DNA of 64,000 bases from JAKFDK01 sp036676195 (GTDB lineage: Bacteria; Bacillota; Sulfobacillia; Symbiobacteriales; ZC4RG38), in contig JAKFDK010000063.1 in assembly GCA_036676195.1 (NCBI GenBank), positions 33,042-97,041 of the forward strand. The letters are read 5' to 3'. The translations under genes were made by a program, and so were the position numbers. Below are positions 53,969 to 60,763 of the stretch, piece by piece. Position 1 is the first letter of the stretch. Every line of letters begins with the position of its first letter. The notes under the pieces were generated by a model. It ran no database searches, had not been told where the DNA came from, and saw only the letters and a list, made by a program, of their open reading frames with translations.

Positions 53969-54754
53969 ATGTTGATGCTGGCGGCCCTGGCAGGCGTTGT
54001 CGTTCTCGGTGTGGCCTGTGCCTGGCTGTCCCCCATCCGCTACGTAGCGCTGGGGGATTCATTGGCGGCCGGAGTGGGCTCATTGCTCTTGTTCGGGTAC
54101 GTGCAACGGTTTCGCTTATTGGCGGCCCGGCGACTGCGCTGCCCGATTCATCTGACCAATCTGGGCCGGTTCGGTTGGGCCAGCGGTGATCTGCTCCAGG
54201 CCTTGCGCACCAGCACCAGCTTTCGTAAGGCCGTGGGCCGCGCCCAGATCCTGACGGTGAACATCGGCGGCAACGACCTGCGGGCCTGTGAAGAAGATGA
54301 CGCCTGTCTGGAGCGGGTGCTGGCCGAATACCAGCATAACTGGTCCGCAATCTGGGCGGAACTGCGGGCTCTTAACCCCGGCGCCACCGCCCTGGTGCTG
54401 ACCCAGTATAACCCCTATCCGGAGAATCACCCCCGCCGCGAGGACGCCGGACACTGGATCAGCACCCTGAACGCGGTCATGGCTGACCCGGCCGTGGTGC
54501 GCCAGTACCGGATCGACGGGATCGGAGACGGGTACACACCTTTTCAGGGCCGGGAATGCCGGTATACGTGGATGTGTCTTCTGGGTGACTTACACCCGAC
54601 GGACCTTGGTCATGCGGCCCTGGCCGGGGCCGTGGACAGCGTGTTCGCCCCGGTGGCCATGCGCCCGCGGGGGCCTGCCCGCTGGATTGGGTACGTGGCT
54701 TACCCCTTCTGGGCCCTGGGGCACCGGTGGCCGGCCCCGGACCGTGCCGAGTAG
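53969..54754 (+). CDS. GDSL/SGNH-type hydrolase, membrane-anchored
   Basis: A 261-residue SGNH esterase. N-terminal hydrophobic segment (about 1-20) as a signal anchor, then block I ALGDSLAAG with the nucleophile Ser31, block II LTNLGRFGWASGD, block III NIGGNDL, and block V DLHPTDLGH (catalytic Asp/His near 210). ATG with GAGGGGGGTG upstream. Such enzymes cut ester bonds in lipids or cell-wall decorations; substrate unknown. Stands alone. Confidence 0.88.
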   Translation: MLMLAALAGVVVLGVACAWLSPIRYVALGDSLAAGVGSLLLFGYVQRFRLLAARRLRCPIHLTNLGRFGWASGDLLQALRTSTSFRKAVGRAQILTVNIGGNDLRACEEDDACLERVLAEYQHNWSAIWAELRALNPGATALVLTQYNPYPENHPRREDAGHWISTLNAVMADPAVVRQYRIDGIGDGYTPFQGRECRYTWMCLLGDLHPTDLGHAALAGAVDSVFAPVAMRPRGPARWIGYVAYPFWALGHRWPAPDRAE

Positions 54755-54771
54755 GCCATGCCGGTACGGCC

Positions 54772-54969
54772 TCAGCCGGTGCCCAGTAGGGCCCGCCGTT
54801 CCAGGGTCAGCCAGAGACGCCAGGCCAAAATGTCTGTCCGCCACTCATTCAGATCGGCCGCAGCGGGGTGAAAACCCAGTTCCAGTTCTTCGACGGATGA
54901 CAGGCCGTATTTGGCCTGCAACTCGGCCACGTAACGGCGGGCAGTATGCACCTGCGTGGCCAGGTCCAT
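54772..54969 (-). CDS. Small hypothetical protein (65 residues)
   Basis: A 65-residue helical protein starting MDLATQVHTARRYVAELQAKYGL. The ATG is at 54969 with AAGGAG eight bases upstream; the longer open frame is not needed. Extended -10 TGGTATAGT lies about 50 bases before. No motif recognised; coiled-coil/helix-bundle look. Confidence 0.65.
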   Translation of the reverse strand: MDLATQVHTARRYVAELQAKYGLSSVEELELGFHPAAADLNEWRTDILAWRLWLTLERRALLGTG

Positions 54970-55164
54970 GGAGATCGCTCCTTCACCACGCCGATTGCCG
55001 GGGAAGTTTTGTAGCTTGACTATACCACTGCCGCTTATGGTCCGGCAGCGCACGCCGGGGTTATTCCGAAGCTGACAAGAGGGGACCATAGCGGCATAGT
55101 CCCCTGGGCTTTCCGTATAGTATCTCCCGCCTGGACATGCGGGTTACGCAGTTGCAGTAAAGTC

Positions 55165-55173
55165 TGCTATACT
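55165..55173 (+). promoter_or_regulatory. Extended -10 promoter of cobA-hemD
   Basis: TGCTATACT fits an extended -10, about 45 bases before the gene start. A possible -35 TTACGC is 18 bases ahead of it. This second promoter would explain how the separated half of the heme operon is expressed. Confidence 0.55.
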
Positions 55174-55220
55174 ACTAGGCGGAAACCAGTAATGGGAGAT
55201 GACCACCGCTGAAACAGGGA

Positions 55221-56726
55221 ATGGTCTACCTGGTCGGCGCAGGCCCTGGCGATCCCGGCCTGTTGACGGTCAAGGGACGGGAATGTATCCGCCGGGCTGA
55301 TGTGTTGGTTTACGACCGGCTCGCCGCACCGGCCATTGTCGCCGAAGCGCGACCGGACTGCGAAAAGATTTATGTTGGTAAACAAGGCGGGCGCCACGCC
55401 ATGAAGCAGGACGACATCAACGCCCTGCTGGTGGAACAGGCATTGTCGGGCCGGGTGGTGTGCCGCCTCAAGGGCGGCGACCCCTTCGTTTTCGGGCGTG
55501 GTGGCGAAGAAGCGCAGGTCCTGGTTGAACACGGGATCCCCTTTCAGGTGGTCCCCGGCGTTACGGCCGGGATTGCCGCCGCCGCTTACGCCGGCATCCC
55601 GGTGACCCACCGTAACGTGGCCACTTCAGTGGCCTTTATTACCGGTCATGAGGACCCGACCAAAGCCGGGACTCAGCTCGATTGGGGCAAGCTGGCCGGC
55701 GCCTATGGCACCCTGCTATTTTACATGGGCATGGAGAACCTGGAGGAGATCTGTCGCCAGTTAACGGCCCACGGCCGCGCTGCCGATACGCCGGTGGCCC
55801 TGATCCGCTGGGGCACCCGGCCGGATCAGAAGACGGTCACCGGTACCCTCGCGACCATTGTGGAGGTCGCCCGGGCGGCGCAGATGGGGCCGCCCTCCAT
55901 GATTGTGGTGGGCGAGGTTGTCACCCTGCGCGAACAGTTGAACTGGTTCGAGACTCAGCCGCTGTTCGGGCAGACGGTGCTGGTGACCAGGGCCCGGGCA
56001 CAGGCCAGCGGCCTGGCCGAACGGGTACGGGAACTGGGCGGACAGGTCTGGGAGTTCCCGGCCATCAGCATACAGGAGCCCCGCGATTGGGACCCGGTGG
56101 ACGGCGCGATCGGTCGCCTGGGGCAGTATGACTGGCTGGTGCTGACCAGCCAGAACGGCGTGGAAAAGTTTATGGCCCGGCTTCATCACAGTGGCCGGGA
56201 CGCCCGCGCCCTGGCCGGCCTGCGCATTGCCGCGGTGGGACCGGCCACGGCCGAGGCGCTGTGGCGCTATGGTTTGGTGGCCGATGCCGTGCCGCCGGAA
56301 TTCCGGGCCAGCGCCCTGCTGGATGAACTGAAAACGGTCATGCATCCGGGGGCGCGCTTCCTGGTGGCGCGGGCGGAAACAGCCGCCACCGAGCTTGCAC
56401 AGGACCTGCGTACCGCCGGGGCGGAGGCAGACGAGATCATCGTTTACCGGTCGGTGCCGGCCACCGGCGACACGGCCGCTCTGCAGGAAGCACTGGCGCA
56501 GGGCACCATTCAATACGCCACTTTTGCCAGCGCCGCCACAGTGCGTAACCTGGTGGAGGCGGTGGGGGCAGCAGCCCTGGCCAGCGTAAGGGTAGCAGTG
56601 ATCGGGCAGCAGACGGCCGAAGCGGCCCGGGCCGCCGGGCTAAACGTGCACCTGGTGGCTCCCGAGACTACGGTGGCCGCGCTGGTGCAAACCATGGTGG
56701 CTGACGCACTGAAGGGTAGGGAGTAA
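55221..56726 (+). CDS. Fused uroporphyrinogen-III C-methyltransferase/uroporphyrinogen-III synthase
   Basis: A 501-residue fusion. The N-terminal half (about 1-245) is CobA/SUMT: VYLVGAGPGDPGLLTVKG, VYDRLAAP, VGKQGGRH, RLKGGDPFVFGRGGEEA, TPVALIRWGT. The C-terminal half (about 250-500) is HemD: TVLVTRARAQASGLAERVRELGG and WLVLTSQNGVEKFMARL. It makes uroporphyrinogen III and begins siroheme/cobalamin. ATG 55221 has no well-placed ribosome site; CTG at 55209 (four codons earlier) is nine bases after GGGAGA and gives the family start MKQGMVYLVGAGPGDPG, so CTG may be used. Same fusion as in other Firmicutes. Confidence 0.92.
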   Translation: MVYLVGAGPGDPGLLTVKGRECIRRADVLVYDRLAAPAIVAEARPDCEKIYVGKQGGRHAMKQDDINALLVEQALSGRVVCRLKGGDPFVFGRGGEEAQVLVEHGIPFQVVPGVTAGIAAAAYAGIPVTHRNVATSVAFITGHEDPTKAGTQLDWGKLAGAYGTLLFYMGMENLEEICRQLTAHGRAADTPVALIRWGTRPDQKTVTGTLATIVEVARAAQMGPPSMIVVGEVVTLREQLNWFETQPLFGQTVLVTRARAQASGLAERVRELGGQVWEFPAISIQEPRDWDPVDGAIGRLGQYDWLVLTSQNGVEKFMARLHHSGRDARALAGLRIAAVGPATAEALWRYGLVADAVPPEFRASALLDELKTVMHPGARFLVARAETAATELAQDLRTAGAEADEIIVYRSVPATGDTAALQEALAQGTIQYATFASAATVRNLVEAVGAAALASVRVAVIGQQTAEAARAAGLNVHLVAPETTVAALVQTMVADALKGRE

Positions 56727-56729
56727 CGT

Positions 56730-57704
56730 ATGCCATTTCCCGCCGACCGCCCCCGGCGCCTGCGCAGCACCGATACCCTGCGCCGGCTGGTCAGGGAGAC
56801 GGTGCTGACGCCGGATGATTTTATCTATCCGATGTTCGTGGTACCCGGCACCGGCAAGCAGGAACCGGTCAGTTCCATGCCCGGGGTTTCCCGCTGGAGC
56901 CCGGACACGATCCTGCACGAGGTCGAGGCATGTCTGCAGGAAGGCGTGCGGGCGACCATCCTGTTCGGGATTCCCGAGCACAAGGACGCCGCCGGCAGCA
57001 GCAGTTGTGACCCCCACGGTCCAGTGCAGGAGGCAATCCGGGCCATCAAGGCCCGGTTCCCGGAGTTTTACGTGATCACCGATGTCTGCCTGTGCGAGTA
57101 TACCGACCACGGGCATTGCGGCATCCTGCGCGGCCAGACGGTGGACAACGATCCCACCCTGGAGGTGCTGGCCCAGGAAGCCCTGTCGCATGTGGAGGCG
57201 GGCGCCGATATGGTGGCGCCGTCGGACATGATGGACGGCCGGGTGGCGGCCATCCGCCAGGCACTGGACCAGAGCGGGCACACCGAAGTGCCGATCATGG
57301 CTTACTCGGCCAAGTATGCCTCCGGCTACTACGGCCCGTTCCGGGAAGCAGCGGAGTCGGCACCGTCGTTTGGGGACCGCCGCTCTTACCAGATGGATCC
57401 GGCCAACGCCCGGGAAGCCCTCAAGGAAGTGGGTCAGGACCTGGCCGAAGGGGCCGACCTGGTCATGGTGAAGCCGGCACTGGCCTATATGGATATCATC
57501 TGGCGGGTCAAGGAAATGACCCGGGTGCCGGTGGCCTGTTACAACGTCTCCGGCGAGTACGCCATGGTCAAGGCGGCTGCCGCCAACGGCTGGATCGACG
57601 AGCAACGGGTGGTGCTGGAGACCCTGACCGGTTTCAAGCGGGCCGGTGCCGACCTGATTCTGACTTACCACGCCCGGGAGGCCGCCCGCTGGTTGCGGGG
57701 ATAG
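56730..57704 (+). CDS. hemB: Delta-aminolevulinic acid dehydratase (porphobilinogen synthase)
   Basis: Condenses two ALA into porphobilinogen. The 324-residue protein has the zinc cysteines Cys120, Cys122 and Cys130 (DVCLCEYTDHGHCG), the first Schiff-base Lys in MAYSAKYASGYYGPFREAAESAP (near 195), and the second in MVKPALAYMDII. Zn-type, unlike Mg-only members. ATG follows cobA-hemD by three bases with AGGGAGTAA. hemL, next in most relatives, is absent in the window; the following gene is an HNH nuclease. Confidence 0.95.
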   Translation: MPFPADRPRRLRSTDTLRRLVRETVLTPDDFIYPMFVVPGTGKQEPVSSMPGVSRWSPDTILHEVEACLQEGVRATILFGIPEHKDAAGSSSCDPHGPVQEAIRAIKARFPEFYVITDVCLCEYTDHGHCGILRGQTVDNDPTLEVLAQEALSHVEAGADMVAPSDMMDGRVAAIRQALDQSGHTEVPIMAYSAKYASGYYGPFREAAESAPSFGDRRSYQMDPANAREALKEVGQDLAEGADLVMVKPALAYMDIIWRVKEMTRVPVACYNVSGEYAMVKAAAANGWIDEQRVVLETLTGFKRAGADLILTYHAREAARWLRG

Positions 57705-57800
57705 CCGGAGGGGTGTAACCCTGGTCGTATTTTTGTGAATATCGTCAAGCCCTCGCTGATCGCGGGGGCTTGTTCGCGATACCGTGGACTAAGCCCTCAA

Positions 57801-57831
57801 CCTTCTGTCAATTATTAGAACAGACAGGAGG
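57801..57831 (+). promoter_or_regulatory. Hairpin sequestering the HNH ribosome site
   Basis: CCTTCTGTC (57801-57809) pairs with GACAGGAGG (57823-57831), with one G-T pair, and the right arm contains the AGGAGG site of the gene starting at 57839. This could limit its translation. A second stem at 57746-57772 (CAAGCCCTCGC / GCGGGGGCTTG) may end hemB transcription. Confidence 0.4.
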
Positions 57832-57838
57832 TTGGGTG

Positions 57839-58420
57839 ATGGGCGTAAGTTATCTTGTGGAACTACTGACAAATCATGTAATCGGGGTGATTGACAAACA
57901 GGGCCGGCCGTTGCCAGGTATGACCACCGTACAGAAGGCGGCCGGGCTGGTGCACGGAGGGCGTGCGGTTATTCGGGGTCCGAACCAGATTCAGCTCCTG
58001 TGGAATCGAGGTGAGTTTGTTCGCTACGTTCTGTGGCGGGATGGTTACATCTGCCAGTATTGTGGCCGGCCGGGTTACACCGTTGAACATATTGTTCCCC
58101 GGTCCCGTGGCGGGCTGTCCACCCCGGCCAACTGCCGGTGTGCATGTATTCTATGCAATGGCCTGAAACGTGACCGAACCCTGGAGGAGTTCCAGGACTA
58201 CATCCTGTCCCAGCCGTGCCAGTGCCACACCGATTCCAACTGGGTCCGGCATATGTGCTACAAACATCAGGTTCTGGAGCGCATCGCACAGCTCCTGGTT
58301 GGATTTCACGGCCAGCCCATACCTGGCTCCCGGCCTACCTGTGCCCTGACCAAACGGCGCTCTCGGCGAAGGCGGCGGCGTTCCAGGTCTGCGGCTACGG
58401 CGGCCAAGTTCCATGTATAA
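57839..58420 (+). CDS. HNH endonuclease domain protein
   Basis: A 193-residue protein. Residues about 65-125 contain an HNH motif: RDGYICQYCGRPGYTVEHIVPRSRGGLSTPANCRCACILCNGLKRDRTLEEF, with paired CxxC, the HI histidine, the Asn, and a late CxxC. The start ATG has AGGAGG upstream. The C-terminus is very Arg-rich (RRSRRRRRRSRS), likely DNA-binding. It is followed at 56 bases by a DNA methyltransferase on the same strand. Together they may form a restriction-modification-like pair, or both may be mobile-element remnants. Confidence 0.85.
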   Translation: MGVSYLVELLTNHVIGVIDKQGRPLPGMTTVQKAAGLVHGGRAVIRGPNQIQLLWNRGEFVRYVLWRDGYICQYCGRPGYTVEHIVPRSRGGLSTPANCRCACILCNGLKRDRTLEEFQDYILSQPCQCHTDSNWVRHMCYKHQVLERIAQLLVGFHGQPIPGSRPTCALTKRRSRRRRRRSRSAATAAKFHV

Positions 58421-58476
58421 TTAACGTATGGAATGCTCGGTCCTGTGACTTCGATAACCTTCCAAGGGTGATCTCC

Positions 58477-60201
58477 GTGGGCAAGACCCGACGCAAGGGC
58501 CAACACGCAATCCAAGCCCTATCCGAGGCAGTCAGGTCGGAAACCTGGGCGCCACGTTACCTCACGCATAAGTACTGGGGCCGAAAGCCGGCCAACGTTG
58601 TGCGCCGATACGTGGAGCACTTCACCCAGGGCCAGGAAGACCCGGTCATTCTGGACCCTTTTTGCGGCAGTGGTGTCACCTGTGTCGAGTCCCTTGCCCT
58701 GGGGAAACGAACGGTTGGTGTAGACCTTAACCCGGTGGCGACCCTCATTACAGAGGTCACCGGGATCTCACCCATTGACCTCCCGGGCCTGGACGCCAGA
58801 TACCAGGCGCTGATGAAGGACGTTCAGGCCGAGTTGGGGTGGCTCTACCGGACGACATGTTCCACCTGCGGAACCACAGCCGTGGTGCAGTCGCTGGCGT
58901 GGGAGAAGAACGAACCGGTTGAACTGAGGTACACATGCGCCAGGTGCGGCGGCAAAAAGGTCCATAAAAAGGCGCCTGACACCGCCGACCTGGAACTGAT
59001 CCAAAGCATTCATGGTTCTGCCATTCCGTACTGGTATCCGGATGTACCCGTGTTCAAGGGGTGGCAAACGCTCAAGTTGTTCCGCGCCCACCTGAAGTCG
59101 TTTGCTGACCTGTACACCCCCAGAAACCTCTGGGCATTGGCTGCCCTCTGGGATCGCATTTCACACATCGAACCGGATGCCGACCGGCGCATCCTTCAGG
59201 TCGTGTTTACATCGGTGGTCGCCCAGTGCACCAGGATGATTGCCGACGTCAAGCATAAAGGCGGGGGGCCAAGTTGGAAGATCAATACGTATTGGCTGCC
59301 CGCCCGCTGGCAGGAACTGAACGTCTTCAAATACTTCGCGAATCGCTTCAGCAAAATGCGCAGGGCCAAAGAAGACACCAACGCCGTGATTGGCGACAAG
59401 TATCACCCGGTGCGATACCGCATCTACACCCTGTCGTCCACCAATCTGACCGCGGAGGAGTCACCCGAACCGCATCAGGCGGTTCTGGCCCCTGACTCCG
59501 TGGACTATGTGTTCACAGATCCGCCGTATGGCGGTGAAGGAATTCAGTACCTGGAACTCAGTGCCCTGTGGAACATGTGGCTTGAAAATGGCCACCTCTC
59601 CTTTGCAGATGAAGTGGCCTTTAACCCGTATCGCAACCTGGATGCGGCCTACTATGCAGAGATGCTGGCCAGGACTTTCAGGCAGGTGTATCTGGCGCTC
59701 AAACCAGGAAAATGGATGACGGTAACCTTCCACAACAAGGATTCGGAGATCTGGCGGGCGCTGCTGTCCGCCTGTTCATCCGCCGGCTTTATCCTGGACA
59801 GCATCGTCCCTCTGAATCCGTCGGCGCCCAATCTGACGCAAAAACTGACAAAAGGTGCGCCCAAGACGGACCTGGTGCTCCACTTCAGAAAGCCGGGCAC
59901 AGGGGAAGTCCGACAACTGACACTGGCCGACATTGGCTTTGGTGATCTGGAACAGGTGGTTTGCCAGACGGCTGAGGCACAGGTCCGGCAGCAGGGCCTG
60001 ACCACGACCAGCCAGGTATTCGATGCCGTGATCATTCAGTGGTTTACCGCCCACTTTGGTCGGTTGGATGCGGTCGAAGCACCCACCCTGAGTTTCTCTG
60101 TTTTTGACGTAACCGAGATCCTGGGCCGGTACTTCCATACTGAGGCTACTGCCCAGTCCAGAGCGACCGGGGATGTCACGTGGAAACTCCGCCCGGCATG
60201 A
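58477..60201 (+). CDS. Zn-ribbon DNA methyltransferase
   Basis: A 574-residue enzyme. The start GTG 58477 is set by AAGGG eight bases upstream; the long open frame before it overlaps the HNH gene. N-terminus: YLTHKYWGRKPANVV, then motif I VILDPFCGSGVTCVESLALGKRTVGVDLNPVATLI. A Zn-ribbon insertion (CSTCGTT ... CARCGGKK) lies at about 130-165. Motif IV is DYVFTDPPYGGEGIQYLELSALWN near 350. Motif order I then IV suits N6-adenine (alpha or gamma) enzymes. Next to HNH; likely DNA-modifying with that protein. Confidence 0.88.
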   Translation: MGKTRRKGQHAIQALSEAVRSETWAPRYLTHKYWGRKPANVVRRYVEHFTQGQEDPVILDPFCGSGVTCVESLALGKRTVGVDLNPVATLITEVTGISPIDLPGLDARYQALMKDVQAELGWLYRTTCSTCGTTAVVQSLAWEKNEPVELRYTCARCGGKKVHKKAPDTADLELIQSIHGSAIPYWYPDVPVFKGWQTLKLFRAHLKSFADLYTPRNLWALAALWDRISHIEPDADRRILQVVFTSVVAQCTRMIADVKHKGGGPSWKINTYWLPARWQELNVFKYFANRFSKMRRAKEDTNAVIGDKYHPVRYRIYTLSSTNLTAEESPEPHQAVLAPDSVDYVFTDPPYGGEGIQYLELSALWNMWLENGHLSFADEVAFNPYRNLDAAYYAEMLARTFRQVYLALKPGKWMTVTFHNKDSEIWRALLSACSSAGFILDSIVPLNPSAPNLTQKLTKGAPKTDLVLHFRKPGTGEVRQLTLADIGFGDLEQVVCQTAEAQVRQQGLTTTSQVFDAVIIQWFTAHFGRLDAVEAPTLSFSVFDVTEILGRYFHTEATAQSRATGDVTWKLRPA

Positions 60202-60229
60202 AGAACTCCCGGCGAGCAGGGATAAGCAG

Positions 60230-60280
60230 AAAGGCCGCCACCACGATGCCGTCGCTGGACATCGTGATGGCGGCCTTTTC
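60230..60280 (+). terminator. Terminator of the methyltransferase gene
   Basis: 19-bp stem AAAGGCCGCCACCACGATG / CATCGTGATGGCGGCCTTT (60230-60248 and 60260-60278; one mismatch) ending in TTTT. It also lies between the methyltransferase and a convergent small gene. Confidence 0.85.
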
Positions 60281-60295
60281 GTACTGTTACCCCGC

Positions 60296-60511
60296 CTAAC
60301 GGAGGCACTTGCCGAACACAAGGGAAGCCAGAAAGGCCAGAAAGAACACCGCCATCGCCCACAGGCAACCCCGGCACCCCTTGTTCAGGTAGGGGTCGTC
60401 TTCCAGGCGGGGCTGTTCCTTGTCAAGGGCTTGCAGTTCCCGTTCGGCATATGTCTTGGGTTCAGCCTGCGTGTCGGCGACCCGGCGCACAACCCGTTTC
60501 TTAAACTTCAT
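60296..60511 (-). CDS. Small single-pass membrane protein
   Basis: A 71-residue protein: basic N-terminus MKFKKRVVRRVADTQAEPKTYAERELQALDKEQPRL, then Cys-bearing KGCRGCLWAMAVFFLAFLASLVFGKCLR with one C-terminal membrane helix. ATG 60511 lacks a strong ribosome site, which lowers confidence. Convergent with the methyltransferase, sharing its terminator. No family recognised. Between 60512 and 60763 nothing else is seen except two copies of GTCTGGCGG. Confidence 0.5.
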   Translation of the reverse strand: MKFKKRVVRRVADTQAEPKTYAERELQALDKEQPRLEDDPYLNKGCRGCLWAMAVFFLAFLASLVFGKCLR

Positions 60512-60763
60512 TCATGCTCAGCCACCACTCGGATTAGCCTGCCCAGCCGTGCCCCGTACGTTTCTCCGGGCGGAGTCTGGCGGGTACGAATCTTTTCTCG
60601 GTCTGGCGGAGTACTTCCTGCCGCGGAAACCATTGCCGCAACTGCCAGAAACCCACGACACCCACCCGGCAGGCGGTGGCGAGCTGGTGTCGAATCATGG
60701 CTTTCTGTCGCTTTTAAGGTGACATAAGAAGGTTACCAGAATGAACGGTAAAGGAGTGATTCT

